Source of the DNA: Photobacterium alginatilyticum
GTDB taxonomy: Bacteria > Pseudomonadota > Gammaproteobacteria > Enterobacterales > Vibrionaceae
NCBI RefSeq assembly: GCF_009910675.1
Contig: NZ_RSEJ01000005.1
Span: 157,264-221,263, forward strand
Reading direction: 5' to 3'
DNA: 64,000 bases
Shown here: in pieces, positions 37,024-46,632 of the stretch
Numbering within the stretch: the first letter of the stretch is position 1
Layout: each line of letters starts with the position of its first letter
Notes under the pieces: model-generated
Databases searched by the model: none
What the model was told of the DNA's origin: nothing
Seen by the model: only the letters and a program-made list of their open reading frames with translations
Made by a program: the position numbers and the translations under genes

Positions 37024-37308
37024 ATGAGTGATGCTTTAGGGCTTATCGAGACTAAGGGACTGGTTGCGTGTATCGAAGCCGCTGATGCGATGTGCAAAGC
37101 CGCCAACGTTGATTTGATCGGCTATGAAAACGTGGGCTCTGGCCTGGTAACGGCCATGGTCCGTGGTGATGTCGGTGCGGTGAAGGCTGCGGTGGACTCC
37201 GGTGTGGAATCGGCGCAGCGCGTCGGCGAGGTTGTCACGTCTTTGGTGATTGCCCGCCCGCATAACGATATCGAAAAAATTGTCTCTCAGTACACCGTGA
37301 CTGAATAA
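37024..37308 (+). CDS. cmcB: BMC-H microcompartment shell protein (second copy)
   Basis: A 94-residue BMC-H paralogue, nearly identical in protein sequence to the first copy up to the last ten residues, with mostly synonymous DNA differences. It keeps the same pore loop NVGSGLVT and the Cys in GLVACIEA. It follows after 24 bp with a GGAGG ribosome-binding site. Confidence 0.95.
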   Translation: MSDALGLIETKGLVACIEAADAMCKAANVDLIGYENVGSGLVTAMVRGDVGAVKAAVDSGVESAQRVGEVVTSLVIARPHNDIEKIVSQYTVTE

Positions 37309-37320
37309 AAGGAAAGTTCT

Positions 37321-37599
37321 ATGAAAGATGCACTTGGTCTTATCGAAACAAAGGGTTTGGTTCCAAGTATTGAAGCTGCTGATGCCATGTGCAAAGCCGC
37401 CAATATCGAGCTGATTGGTTACGAAAATGTAGGTTCCGGTCTGGTTACAGTCATGGTGAAAGGCGATGTCGGTGCGGTAAACGCTGCCGTTGAGTCAGGC
37501 ATTGAAGCGGCTCAGAAAGTGGGTGAAGTGGTGTCATCTCGCGTGATTGCCCGCCCACACAATGACATCGAGAAAATTGCATCCCAGCACAAGGCCTAA
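37321..37599 (+). CDS. cmcC: BMC-H microcompartment shell protein (third copy)
   Basis: A 92-residue BMC-H paralogue. It differs from the first two by GLVPSIEA in place of GLVAC(V/I)EA, by [18 protein letters not shown] and by SSRVIARPH, so it is the more divergent of the trio while keeping the NVGSGLVT pore loop. The start follows AAAGGAAAG. A hairpin at 37631-37657 separates it from cutF. Confidence 0.95.
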   Translation: MKDALGLIETKGLVPSIEAADAMCKAANIELIGYENVGSGLVTVMVKGDVGAVNAAVESGIEAAQKVGEVVSSRVIARPHNDIEKIASQHKA

Positions 37600-37630
37600 C
37601 GTTGCCGCTGTGCAAGATGCCGGGGCGAGT

Positions 37631-37657
37631 TTGCCTTACCCAATCGTTGTAAGGCAA
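37631..37657 (+). other. Intercistronic hairpin between shell trio and cutF
   Basis: Perfect nine-base arms TTGCCTTAC/GTAAGGCAA with a nine-base loop, followed by a pyrimidine-rich stretch and a small second hairpin (TTCAC/GTGAA, 37673-37688). It lies in the 101-bp gap after the third shell gene. Confidence 0.65.
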
Positions 37658-37700
37658 TCCTTCCTCCCCTCATTCACGCATTAGTGAAGGACTAGAGATC

Positions 37701-39365
37701 ATGACTTTAGACAAGGATTTACAATCCATCCAGGCAGCCCGTGAGCTGCTAAAACAGGCCAAACAGGCTCAAGCTCAGTTTGCGCAGTTCTCGCAGGAAA
37801 AAGTCGACAGTATTGTCGCGCACATTGCGGCCGAAGCGGCTCGCCATGCCGAAGAGCTGGCGAAACTGGCCCATGAGGAAACTGGCTTCGGGCGCTGGCA
37901 GGACAAGGTACTGAAGAACACCTTTGCGTCGACCAAGGTGCACGAGCATATCAAGCCGATCAAAACGGTTGGCATCATTTCCGATGATCCGGTGAACAAG
38001 GTGATGGAAGTAGGTGTACCGCTTGGGGTGATCACCGCGCTGGTTCCGTCGACCAACCCGACATCAACGATTTTCTACAAGACGCTGATCGCGCTCAAAG
38101 CCGGTAATGCGATCATCTTCTCGCCGCACCCGAATGCCAAGGCATGCAGCCAGAAAGCGATTGAGCTGGTCAAGCGCGCCGCCATGGAAGCCGGAGCCCC
38201 TGCCGGTATCGTCGACGGTGTGACGCTGCTGACAATGGAAGCGACCAAAGAGCTGATGCACAGCAAGGATGTCTCGCTGATCCTGGCAACCGGTGGCGAA
38301 GGCATGGTGCGTGCGGCTTACGCATCGGGCACACCGACAATCAGCGGTGGTCCGGGTAATGGCCCGGCCTTTATCGAGCGTACCGCCGATATCAAGCAGG
38401 CGGTCAGTGACATCATTACCAGTAAAACCTTCGACAACGGTGTGATCTGCGCATCCGAGCAATCCATCATCGCCGAACGCTGCATTTATGAGCAGGTGCA
38501 CCAGGAGCTGCTGGCTCAGGGCGCTTACTTCATGAATGAGCAGGAGTCGCAACAACTGGCGAATATCCTGCTGCGTCCGAACGGCATGATTAACCCGGTT
38601 ATCGTCGGCAAGTGCGCACAATCACTGGCAGAGATTGCCGGATTCAGTGTACCGGCTAACACCAAGGTACTGATTTCGCGCCAGGACAGCGTATCCCATC
38701 AAAACCCGTACTCCCGTGAAAAACTCTGCCCGGTACTGGGCCTGTACATCGAGGAAGACTGGCGCTCGGCGTGTGACCGCGTGGTGGAACTGCTGACCAA
38801 CGAAGGCATGGGCCATACCCTGGTGATCCACACCCAGAACCAGGACATCGTGCGCCAGTTTGCGCTGGAAAAACCGGTGTTCCGGATGCTGGTCAACACC
38901 CCGGCAGCCCTTGGCGGCATTGGTGCGACAACCAACCTGATCCCCGCTCTGACCCTAGGTTGCGGCGCTCTTGGCGGCGGCTCGAGCTCAGATAACGTCG
39001 GCCCGATGAACCTGCTCAATGTCCGCAAGGTCGGCTACGGCGTCTGCAATATTGACGACCTTCGCCAGCCTGAAGCGTCTATCGCGCCAGCGGTACAGCC
39101 AGTACAAGCTGCGCCTGTTACTGCTCCGGCTCCTGCTGTGGCTGCAAGTGCACCGGCCAGCATCTTCGAAGATACGCGCTTTACCGGTGGCCCGGCACCT
39201 GTCGCCGCTCCTGCACCTGCAGCAACAACATCGGCGGATGACCGCTTTGGCTGCGGCGTTCCGGCTCCTGCCTGCAATGACGCTGGTACTGACGCCCGGA
39301 ATGACATAACGGAAGAAAATGTCGAGCGCATCATCAAGCAGGTGATGGGTCGCATGGCGTCCTAA
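37701..39365 (+). CDS. cutF: CoA-acylating acetaldehyde dehydrogenase with encapsulation tail (CutF)
   Basis: Converts acetaldehyde to acetyl-CoA with NAD+ inside the microcompartment. 554 residues: an aldehyde dehydrogenase domain (about 15-450) with catalytic Cys 250 in DNGVICASEQS and the ATGGEGMVRAAYASG region, then a ~70-residue Ala/Pro linker and a C-terminal amphipathic helix (NVERIIKQVMGRMAS) of the kind that targets cargo to BMC shells. It is related to EutE/PduP. It is placed between shell genes, as in type II cut loci. Confidence 0.95.
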   Translation: MTLDKDLQSIQAARELLKQAKQAQAQFAQFSQEKVDSIVAHIAAEAARHAEELAKLAHEETGFGRWQDKVLKNTFASTKVHEHIKPIKTVGIISDDPVNKVMEVGVPLGVITALVPSTNPTSTIFYKTLIALKAGNAIIFSPHPNAKACSQKAIELVKRAAMEAGAPAGIVDGVTLLTMEATKELMHSKDVSLILATGGEGMVRAAYASGTPTISGGPGNGPAFIERTADIKQAVSDIITSKTFDNGVICASEQSIIAERCIYEQVHQELLAQGAYFMNEQESQQLANILLRPNGMINPVIVGKCAQSLAEIAGFSVPANTKVLISRQDSVSHQNPYSREKLCPVLGLYIEEDWRSACDRVVELLTNEGMGHTLVIHTQNQDIVRQFALEKPVFRMLVNTPAALGGIGATTNLIPALTLGCGALGGGSSSDNVGPMNLLNVRKVGYGVCNIDDLRQPEASIAPAVQPVQAAPVTAPAPAVAASAPASIFEDTRFTGGPAPVAAPAPAATTSADDRFGCGVPAPACNDAGTDARNDITEENVERIIKQVMGRMAS

Positions 39366-39397
39366 CCGGTAGCAACGCAACAGAAGGTGGCAAAACT

Positions 39398-39655
39398 ATG
39401 ATTCTCGCAAAGGTAACCGGGCATGTCGTCGCCCCGCAGAAAAATGACGAACTACGAGGCAGCAACCTCTTGCTGGTAACGGCGTTGGGGGACGATCTCG
39501 AGCCCATCAAGGACCGTACCTATGTAGCCGTCGACAGTGTGGGAGCCGGCATTCGCGACCTGGTCCTGGTTGAGGAATATTTTGCGCTGCACAAACAGCA
39601 GTACAAGGCCATGTCAATCGTTGCCATCGTGGAAAAAGTCCATCAGGACAAATAA
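39398..39655 (+). CDS. cmcD: BMC-P (EutN/CcmL-type) vertex protein
   Basis: An 85-residue pentameric vertex protein closing the shell corners. Family pattern: MILAKVTGHVVAPQKND, LLLVTALGD, then the conserved AVDSVGAGIRDLVLV. It lies 32 bp after cutF and 15 bp before cutO. Confidence 0.95.
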   Translation: MILAKVTGHVVAPQKNDELRGSNLLLVTALGDDLEPIKDRTYVAVDSVGAGIRDLVLVEEYFALHKQQYKAMSIVAIVEKVHQDK

Positions 39656-39670
39656 GGAATAACAGAGCGC

Positions 39671-40813
39671 ATGAATGAATTTCAGATTAAGCCGACGCTC
39701 CATTTTGGCAACGGCGCCCTAGACAAGCTGGGCACACTGACGGGTCAGCGCGCATTGATCGTTACCGATCAGGCGATGGTCAAGTTTGGCATGGCCGACA
39801 TGGTCCGCCAGCGTCTGCTTGCCAACCAGATGGTGGTTAGCCTGTTTGCTGATGTGACCTCGGATCCGGACATCTCGGTCATCGTCAACGGCATGAAGCA
39901 GATGGATGCCGATGCGCCGGATGTGGTTGTCGCGCTGGGTGGTGGCTCGGTGATCGATGCGGCCAAAGGGGTGATCTACACCCTGTGGGAAAGTGGCAAA
40001 CTGGCGAAAAAGCCGTGCTTTGTCGCTATCCCGACCACCAGCGGCACGGGATCGGAAGTCACGGCATTTTCGGTGATTAAGTCAAAGGGCGAAAAATGGG
40101 TAGTGGTCGACGAGTTTATGTTGCCCGATCACGCCATTTTAGATCCTGAACTGGTGAAGTCGGTGCCTGCGGGCATTACCGCCGATACCGGGATGGATGT
40201 GCTGTGTCACGCGCTGGAGGCCTATGTCTCGACGATGGCGTCTGACTTTACCGATGCCCTGGCCGAAAAGGCCGTGCAGCTGGTCTTCGCCCACTTGCTT
40301 GAGTGCTACCAGAACGGCAGCAACCTCGAAGCAAGGGAGAAAATGCACAATGCCTCGTGCATTGCCGGTATGGCATTTACCAATGCCTCGCTGGGGATCA
40401 CCCATAGCCTGGCCCACGCGCTGGGTGGCGTATTCGGCATTCCGCACGGACGGGCGAACGCCCTGATGATGTCGCATGTTGTGGCCTTTAACGCCAACCT
40501 GCACGGCGACTGCCAGACCTTGGCGGCAGAAAAATATGCCCATCTGGCCAAGCAGCTTGGCTTGCCGAGCCGTTCTACGCGGGAAGGTGTAATGAGCCTT
40601 ATCGTGGCGATTGATGTGCTCAAAGAGCAGATGAATATGCCGGCAGGCATCCGCGACTGCGAGGTGGCCGAGCAGGCGTTCTTTGCCTCGCTGCCCGACC
40701 TGGTCGGTCCGGCGCTGAAAGATAGCTGTACCCCGACCAATCCGCGTGAGGTGAACACCCACCACTTGGAAACCCTATACCGACAAGCGTTTGCAGGTAT
40801 TGCTCACACCTAG
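39671..40813 (+). CDS. cutO: Iron-type alcohol dehydrogenase (CutO)
   Basis: Reduces acetaldehyde to ethanol and regenerates NAD+ for CutF. 380 residues of the group III (Fe) ADH family: GGGSVIDAAKG and TTSGTGSEVT for cofactor binding, metal ligands in DTGMDVLCHALEAY, then THSLAHALGGVFGIPHGRAN. No obvious terminal encapsulation helix is seen; it may enter through partner contacts. It is followed by a 92-bp gap with a GC-rich hairpin (GGGCC/GGCCC at 40853-40867) before cutC. Confidence 0.95.
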   Translation: MNEFQIKPTLHFGNGALDKLGTLTGQRALIVTDQAMVKFGMADMVRQRLLANQMVVSLFADVTSDPDISVIVNGMKQMDADAPDVVVALGGGSVIDAAKGVIYTLWESGKLAKKPCFVAIPTTSGTGSEVTAFSVIKSKGEKWVVVDEFMLPDHAILDPELVKSVPAGITADTGMDVLCHALEAYVSTMASDFTDALAEKAVQLVFAHLLECYQNGSNLEAREKMHNASCIAGMAFTNASLGITHSLAHALGGVFGIPHGRANALMMSHVVAFNANLHGDCQTLAAEKYAHLAKQLGLPSRSTREGVMSLIVAIDVLKEQMNMPAGIRDCEVAEQAFFASLPDLVGPALKDSCTPTNPREVNTHHLETLYRQAFAGIAHT

Positions 40814-40905
40814 GCAATGCCATAGCGCATAACAATCCAATACCCAAACGGCGGGCCGTCCAGGCCCGGCCGACAGTGAAACATATTATTAGGAGAGGCT
40901 GAATT

Positions 40906-43900
40906 ATGGCCAACTATTCCCTTACGCCGCGTGTAAAAATGCTGGCGGAAAGACTGCTTGCGCAAAAAAGTACTATTAGCGCCGAGCGTGCAACCATTCT
41001 GGCATCAATGGGCGACGATATCGCCGGTATGCCGCCGATGGTCAAAAATGCCCATCAGTTTTCCCAGCTAATGGCTGAGATGCCTGTCCATATCGGTCAG
41101 GATGAACTGATTGTCGGCAGCCAGTCGTCTCAGGCCCGCGGTGCAATCTTCCACACCGAAGACGAACTGAACAACGAGTCTGTGTTTGGTTTCCTTAACT
41201 GCGATAAAACCCACAGCCCTGACTACATGTCGGTGATCAGCTCTGGTTTCCAGGTACTGGAACAGCACATCGAGATGCGCCTGAAAAACATCGGCAGCGC
41301 GATCAGCCGCAGCGGCATGGACGAAGTCAATCAGGGCAAGGCGATGATCTTTGCCTGCAACGGTGCCGTGGCACTGGCCAACAAACTGGCTGCCGAAATG
41401 GAGCGTATGGCGGCAACGGAAACCCACCCGTACCGTCAGGCCGAGCTGAAAGAAACCGCCGCGATCCTTCGCCGCGTACCGGCGCAACCGGCTCAGACAT
41501 TCAAGGAAGCCTGTCAGGCCTTCTATCTGTTCCAGCTAATGATGCATCTGGACAACGGTGGCTACGCCGTGGGTGCAGCAGGTTTCGACAAGGCGCTATA
41601 CAGCTACTACCAGCGTGATCTGCAGGCCGGTGTGATCACCGAGCAGCAGGCCTATGAAGTGATCGAAAGCCTGTGGCTGAAACTGAGCGAGCTGTCTGAA
41701 GTGCGCGCAGAAAAAGCGGTCGACGGTTACCCGATGTTCGACTGGATGGTACAGGGCGGCCGTTTCGAGGACAGCCAGCTGATGATCAACGATCTGTCCA
41801 AGATGCTGCTGGCTGCCCGTAACAACCTGGCAAGCCTTGATAGCAAACTGGCGGTTCGCCTGTACCAGGCCGGTGGTGCACCCGTTACTGCAGCGGCTCC
41901 GCAGATTGCAACAACCGCCGAGTCTGAAGTCAAAGAGATGGAAGGCCTGACACCGCGTATGCAGCGCCTGCGTCATAACTACCTGAAAGCCCGTCCGAGC
42001 GTCTCTATCTACCGTGCGCTGGCATTCACCGAGGTGACCAAGCAGCACCAGGGCCTGCCGCCAATCCTGTTGCGTGCCAAGGCATTCCGCGTGGCCTGTG
42101 AAACTGCGCCGTTGCTGATCCAGGATGACGAGCTGATTGTCGGCCACCCATGTGGCAAGCCGCGTGCCGGTGCCTTCTCGCCGGATATCGCATGGCGCTG
42201 GGTTCGTGACGAGCTCGATACCATGAGCACCCGTCCGCAGGATCCGTTCGAGATCTCCGAAGAAGACAAGAAGGTGATCCGCGAAGAGATCGTACCGTTC
42301 TGGGAAGGCCGCTCTTTAGATGAGATCTGTGAAGCCCAGTACCGCGAAGCCGGTTTGTGGGAGTTCAGTGGCGAGACTTACGTCAGTGATCTGTCTTACC
42401 ACCAGATCAACGGTGGTGGCGATACCTGTCCGGGTTACGACGTCCTGCTGTTCACTAAAGGCATGAACGGCATCAAGGCCGATGCCGAGGAAAAACTGGC
42501 TCAGCTGAGCATGGAAAACCCGGAAGACATCGACAAGATTTACTTCTACAAGGCGTCTATCGAAAGCTGTGAAGGTGTGATGGCTTATGCCAAGCGTCTG
42601 GCAAACCACGCCCGCGAACTGGCACTGACCGAAACGGATCCGGCGCGCCGTGCCGAGCTGTTCACCATCGCTGAAACCAATGAAAACGTTCCGGCCAACC
42701 CGCCGAAGACCCTGCAGGAAGCGCTGCAGAGCATCTGGACAGTCGAGTCATTGTTCGAGGTGGAAGAGAACCAGACAGGTCTGTCACTGGGCCGTCTTGA
42801 TCAGTACTGCTACCCGATGTACCAGGCGGATATTGAATCTGGTCGTCTGACTCAGGAACAAGCCCTGGAGATGATGCAGGCCTTTATCATCAAGTGTGCC
42901 GAGCTGATGTGGATGTCGAGCGAGCTGGGCGCGAAATACTTCGCCGGTTACCAGCCGTTCATCAACCTGACCGTTGGCGGCCAGAAGCGTATGGGCGGTG
43001 ATGCGACCAACGATCTGACCCTGCTGATCATGGATGCGGTGCGTTTTGTGAAGGTGTACCAGCCGTCGCTGGCGTGTCGTATTCACAACCAGTCGCCACA
43101 GCACTACATGGAAAAAATCGTTGATGTCGTGAAGGCGGGCATGGGCTTCCCGGCATGTCACTTCGATGACTCACACATCAAGATGATGCTGCGCAAAGGT
43201 TACGACTTCGAAGATGCCCGTGACTACTGCCTGATGGGCTGTGTAGAGCCGCAGAAATCCGGCCGTATCTACCAGTGGACTTCTACCGGTTACACCCAGT
43301 GGCCTATCGCGATTGAGTTCGTGCTGAACCGCGGCCGCATGGTGCTGTTCGATAGCCATCAGGGCCTGGATACCGGTGATCTGAATAGCATGACAACCTT
43401 CGACGCCTTTGATGCGGCAGTGAAGGAGCAAATCGCCCATATCGTCAAATTGTCTGCCGTCGGTACGGTGATCAGCCAGCGCGTGCACCGTGATGTGGCG
43501 CCTAAGCCGCTGATGTCACTGCTGGTGGAAGGCTGTATGGAGCAGGGTAAAGACGTCAGTGCCGGTGGTGCCGTGGTCAACTACGGTCCGGGTCTGATCT
43601 TCTCTGGCCTGGCAACGTACGTCGATTCAATGGCGGCGATCCGCAAGCTGGTCTTTGAAGACAAGAAGTACACCCTGGAGCAAATGCGCGATGCGATGCT
43701 GGCTAACTTCGAAGGCTTCGAAGAGCTGCGCCGTGACTGCCTGAACGCACCGAAGTTCGGTAACGATGATAACTACGCCGATGATTTCGCGCTGGATATC
43801 ACCGAGTGGACCGAGCGTGAGTGTGGCAAGTACGAGATGCTTTATTCGCGTCTGAGCCACGGCACCCTGTCTATCTCTAACAACACCCCGATTGGCGAAC

Positions 43901-44316
43901 TGACCAACGCGACACCGAACGGCCGTCTGGCGTGGATGCCGCTGTCTGACGGTATCAGCCCGACTCAGGGTGCGGACAAGCAGGGCCCGACGGCGATTAT
44001 CAAGTCGGTGAGCAAGATGAACGTTGAAACCATGAACATCGGTATGGTTCACAACTTCAAGTTCCTCAAAGGCCTGCTGGATACCCCGGAAGGCAAGAAC
44101 GGCCTGATCACCTTGCTGCGAACCGCTTCCATTCTTGGTAACGGCCAGATGCAGTTCAGCTACGTCGACAACGAAGTGCTGAAGAAAGCCCAGCAGGAGC
44201 CTGAGAAATACCGCGACCTGATCGTGCGTGTTGCCGGCTACAGTGCCTACTTCGTCGAGCTTTGTAAGGAAGTTCAGGACGAAATCATCAGCCGTACCGT
44301 ACTGGAAAAATTCTAA
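40906..44316 (+). CDS. cutC: Choline trimethylamine-lyase, long form (CutC)
   Basis: Glycyl-radical enzyme that cleaves choline to trimethylamine and acetaldehyde. 1136 residues, the long (type II) form. Catalytic residues are C779 and E781 in MGCVEP, the radical G1111 in RVAGYSAY, and the choline-site [10 protein letters not shown]. An N-terminal extension of about 340 residues repeats the start of the catalytic domain: LTPRVKML...DELIVGSQ near 7-69 is matched by LTPRMQRL...DELIVGHP near 348-413. The extension is thought to serve encapsulation in GRM2 systems. The strong ribosome-binding site AGGAGAGG agrees with high expression. Distinction from other glycyl-radical enzymes rests on MGCVEP and the operon. 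Confidence 0.97.
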   Translation: MANYSLTPRVKMLAERLLAQKSTISAERATILASMGDDIAGMPPMVKNAHQFSQLMAEMPVHIGQDELIVGSQSSQARGAIFHTEDELNNESVFGFLNCDKTHSPDYMSVISSGFQVLEQHIEMRLKNIGSAISRSGMDEVNQGKAMIFACNGAVALANKLAAEMERMAATETHPYRQAELKETAAILRRVPAQPAQTFKEACQAFYLFQLMMHLDNGGYAVGAAGFDKALYSYYQRDLQAGVITEQQAYEVIESLWLKLSELSEVRAEKAVDGYPMFDWMVQGGRFEDSQLMINDLSKMLLAARNNLASLDSKLAVRLYQAGGAPVTAAAPQIATTAESEVKEMEGLTPRMQRLRHNYLKARPSVSIYRALAFTEVTKQHQGLPPILLRAKAFRVACETAPLLIQDDELIVGHPCGKPRAGAFSPDIAWRWVRDELDTMSTRPQDPFEISEEDKKVIREEIVPFWEGRSLDEICEAQYREAGLWEFSGETYVSDLSYHQINGGGDTCPGYDVLLFTKGMNGIKADAEEKLAQLSMENPEDIDKIYFYKASIESCEGVMAYAKRLANHARELALTETDPARRAELFTIAETNENVPANPPKTLQEALQSIWTVESLFEVEENQTGLSLGRLDQYCYPMYQADIESGRLTQEQALEMMQAFIIKCAELMWMSSELGAKYFAGYQPFINLTVGGQKRMGGDATNDLTLLIMDAVRFVKVYQPSLACRIHNQSPQHYMEKIVDVVKAGMGFPACHFDDSHIKMMLRKGYDFEDARDYCLMGCVEPQKSGRIYQWTSTGYTQWPIAIEFVLNRGRMVLFDSHQGLDTGDLNSMTTFDAFDAAVKEQIAHIVKLSAVGTVISQRVHRDVAPKPLMSLLVEGCMEQGKDVSAGGAVVNYGPGLIFSGLATYVDSMAAIRKLVFEDKKYTLEQMRDAMLANFEGFEELRRDCLNAPKFGNDDNYADDFALDITEWTERECGKYEMLYSRLSHGTLSISNNTPIGELTNATPNGRLAWMPLSDGISPTQGADKQGPTAIIKSVSKMNVETMNIGMVHNFKFLKGLLDTPEGKNGLITLLRTASILGNGQMQFSYVDNEVLKKAQQEPEKYRDLIVRVAGYSAYFVELCKEVQDEIISRTVLEKF

Positions 44317-44324
44317 CCCAGCCC

Positions 44325-44344
44325 AAGGGGCCGCAAGGCCCCTT
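44325..44344 (+). other. Intercistronic hairpin between cutC and cutD
   Basis: Perfect eight-base stem AAGGGGCC/GGCCCCTT capped by the stable tetraloop GCAA, 9 bp after the cutC stop. There is no T run, so a 3' stabiliser or partial terminator is more likely than a full terminator. Confidence 0.7.
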
Positions 44345-44384
44345 ATAAAGCCACTAAGCGCGAGCGAAGTGAGGAGAAAAAACA

Positions 44385-45353
44385 ATGACTGGGATAGCAC
44401 AAGTGAGCAAAGACGCAGAGCTAACAGGACGGATATTCAATATCCAGAAATATTCCATTTATGACGGTGACGGGATCCGGACGCTGATCTTCTTCAAGGG
44501 CTGCAACCTGCAGTGTGACTGGTGCGCCAACCCCGAGGGGCTGAGCAGCAAGTTCCAGGTGATGTTTAGCCAGGACAAGTGTGTCGCATGCGGCAAGTGT
44601 GCCCAGGTATGTCCTGCTGGTGTGCACATGATGAGCACCGGTGCGGACGGCAAGGCAGTCCACAAAATCAACCGGACGGTGGACTGTATTGGCTGCCGTA
44701 AGTGTGAAGAAGTGTGCATGGGCGATGCGCTGGATGTGATGGGCAAAGATGTCACGGTCTCCGAGCTGATGGAAATCATCATGCAGGACTACGACTTCTA
44801 CATGTCTTCCGGCGGCGGGGTGACGCTGGGCGGCGGCGAGCTGAGCCTGCAGGCGGATTTCGCCACGGCGCTGCTGACCGAATGCAAAAAGCAGATGATC
44901 AACACCGCGATTGAAACCCAGGGCACCACCAGCCTGGAGAGCTACCAGAAACTGGCTACCTGCACGGATCTGTTCCTGTTTGATATCAAGCAAATTGATA
45001 CCGACCAGCACCGTCAGTTGCTCGGAATTGGTAACGAAGGGGTAAAACGCAACCTCGAATACTTGGTCGATATTGGTGCCAACATCGTGATCCGTATGCC
45101 TCTGATCCGCGGCTACAACGACTCTTACGATTCGATCACCGGGGCGTTCAGCTATGTCATGGAGCTTGCCAAGCGCGGCAACATCCAGCGTATCGACGTG
45201 CTGCCATACCACCAGTTTGGCAAAACCAAATACGACAAGCTCGACATGATTTACCCAATCACCCAAGACCTTGGCTATAGCGACGAAGAGCTAGACCAGT
45301 TAAGCGCCTTCTTTACCCAGTTCGATTTCGATATCCGCTTGGTTCGACATTAA
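44385..45353 (+). CDS. cutD: CutC-activating radical SAM enzyme (CutD)
   Basis: Glycyl-radical activase that installs the radical on CutC. 322 residues. The radical-SAM motif CxxxCxxC is at C40, C44, C47, followed by two ferredoxin-type clusters: C66/C69/C72/C76 and C101/C104/C107/C111. SAM-binding GGGVTLGGGE follows. ATG 44385 is preceded by GAGGAG. Its place directly after cutC is universal for cut clusters. Confidence 0.96.
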   Translation: MTGIAQVSKDAELTGRIFNIQKYSIYDGDGIRTLIFFKGCNLQCDWCANPEGLSSKFQVMFSQDKCVACGKCAQVCPAGVHMMSTGADGKAVHKINRTVDCIGCRKCEEVCMGDALDVMGKDVTVSELMEIIMQDYDFYMSSGGGVTLGGGELSLQADFATALLTECKKQMINTAIETQGTTSLESYQKLATCTDLFLFDIKQIDTDQHRQLLGIGNEGVKRNLEYLVDIGANIVIRMPLIRGYNDSYDSITGAFSYVMELAKRGNIQRIDVLPYHQFGKTKYDKLDMIYPITQDLGYSDEELDQLSAFFTQFDFDIRLVRH

Positions 45354-45363
45354 GGAGGAAACG

Positions 45364-45927
45364 ATGACGACCAGTTTGGGCGTAATAGAAACCCGGGGTC
45401 TGACGCCTGCCATTCACGCCGCTGATGCGGCCTGCAAGTCGGCAGCCGTCAATCTGGTGGGTTACAAGAAAATAGGTTCGGGACTGGTGTCCGTGATGTT
45501 TCACGGCGAGATCAGTGCCATCTCGGCGGCGGTAGAAAACGGTGTCGAAGCGGCGCAGGGCGTCGTGGCGTCACTGGTGATTGCCCGCCCTGACGAGAGT
45601 GTGCTGGCGATGCTGGAAAACACATCATCAGCTCAGCCGGAGCCGGAGCCGGTTGCCGATGCAGATTGTGAACCTGCACCGAAAGCCGATCCCCCTGCAC
45701 CGAAAGTCGATACTGCAACACCGGAAAAAGCGCAGCCTGCACCTGAGGTGCTGGTTAAGCCAGAGCAAAAGCCCGAGCCCGAGCAAAAGCCAGAGCCAAC
45801 AACTACTAAAGGGCCAGAAGCTGCACAGGAAACAGAGCCTAAGCCAGAAACAAGCCGCAAGGCGGCTGGCGACAAACCGGCGGCGAAGCGTTCTACCCGA
45901 ACCCGTAAACAAGGACCACGCAAATGA
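45364..45927 (+). CDS. cmcE: BMC-H shell protein with long charged C-terminal tail
   Basis: 187 residues: a BMC domain (1-88) with pore loop KIGSGLVS, then about 100 residues of low-complexity Pro/Glu/Lys/Ala sequence (repeats of the type PEQKPEPEQKPEP) ending in a basic stretch RSTRTRKQGPRK. Tails on BMC proteins may point into the lumen or to the cytosol and bind partners. It starts after AAGGAGG, and its last four bases overlap pduL (ATGA). The BMC core is more divergent than the upstream trio. The name follows the position in GRM2 loci. Confidence 0.93.
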   Translation: MTTSLGVIETRGLTPAIHAADAACKSAAVNLVGYKKIGSGLVSVMFHGEISAISAAVENGVEAAQGVVASLVIARPDESVLAMLENTSSAQPEPEPVADADCEPAPKADPPAPKVDTATPEKAQPAPEVLVKPEQKPEPEQKPEPTTTKGPEAAQETEPKPETSRKAAGDKPAAKRSTRTRKQGPRK

Positions 45928-46595
45928 TCAGCGCAACGTTAATGGCACAGATTGAGCAGAAACTGCCGCCGAGCTGCCGACAGGAAGCAGCGGTATTGAG
46001 CTCGGTCATGGCAGGTGCGGTGTCGGAGCTTGGCATTCCTACCGGGGTGTCAAACCGCCACGTTCACCTTAGCCAGCAGGACATCGAAGCGCTGTTCGGG
46101 GCGGGCTATCAGCTGACGCCTATCAAGGAGCTCAAGCAGCCGGGTCAGTTCGCAGCCAAAGAGTGCGTCACTATCGTCGGCCCTAAGGGCTCGATCCAGC
46201 GTGTACGCGTGCTGGGTCCGGCCCGGCCACAAACGCAGCTCGAGGTCTCGAAAGCCGACTGTTACACCCTTGGTATCAAGGCGCCTGTTCGCGAGTCGGG
46301 CGATCTGACTGGCTCGGCAGATGCCTTGCTGGTCGGAGCGGCGGGTTACTGCCATCTCGATTCGAAAGTGATTTGTGCCCAGCGCCATATCCACATGAGC
46401 ACACAAGACGCCGCTCGCTTTCAGGTCGAGAACGGCCAGCGGGTGAAGGTGCGTGCTGGTGGCGGTTGCGGCGTGGTATTCGAGCAGGTGGTGGTGCGAG
46501 TCAGCCCTTCGTATGCGCTGGAGTTCCATATCGACACCGATGAAGCGAATGCGGCAGGGATCCGCTCGGGAGAAGACGTTTATCTGGCTCGGTAA
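45924..46595 (+). CDS. cutH: PduL-type phosphotransacylase (CutH)
   Basis: Converts acetyl-CoA to acetyl phosphate and frees CoA for CutF. 223 residues: a short N-terminal helix that can act as encapsulation peptide (MISATLMAQIEQKL), then two PduL beta-barrel halves. Zinc ligands H46 and H48 (NRHVHLS) and H155 and H157 (QRHIHMS) are present. ATGA overlap with cmcE indicates coupling. Called cutH in some GRM2 annotations; pduL homologue otherwise. Confidence 0.93.
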   Translation: MISATLMAQIEQKLPPSCRQEAAVLSSVMAGAVSELGIPTGVSNRHVHLSQQDIEALFGAGYQLTPIKELKQPGQFAAKECVTIVGPKGSIQRVRVLGPARPQTQLEVSKADCYTLGIKAPVRESGDLTGSADALLVGAAGYCHLDSKVICAQRHIHMSTQDAARFQVENGQRVKVRAGGGCGVVFEQVVVRVSPSYALEFHIDTDEANAAGIRSGEDVYLAR

Positions 46596-46632
46596 TTAAG
46601 CCAGACAAATGACTGAGCTAAGAGAGGTAGGA

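Noticed and set aside
43627..44400. 257-codon minus-strand frame opposite the end of cutC
   Set aside because: Covers the radical-glycine region of cutC on the opposite strand; no start signal and no domain.
44421..45266. 281-codon minus-strand frame opposite cutD
   Set aside because: CutD is unambiguous from its Cys motifs; the antisense frame is His/Ala/Gln-rich noise.
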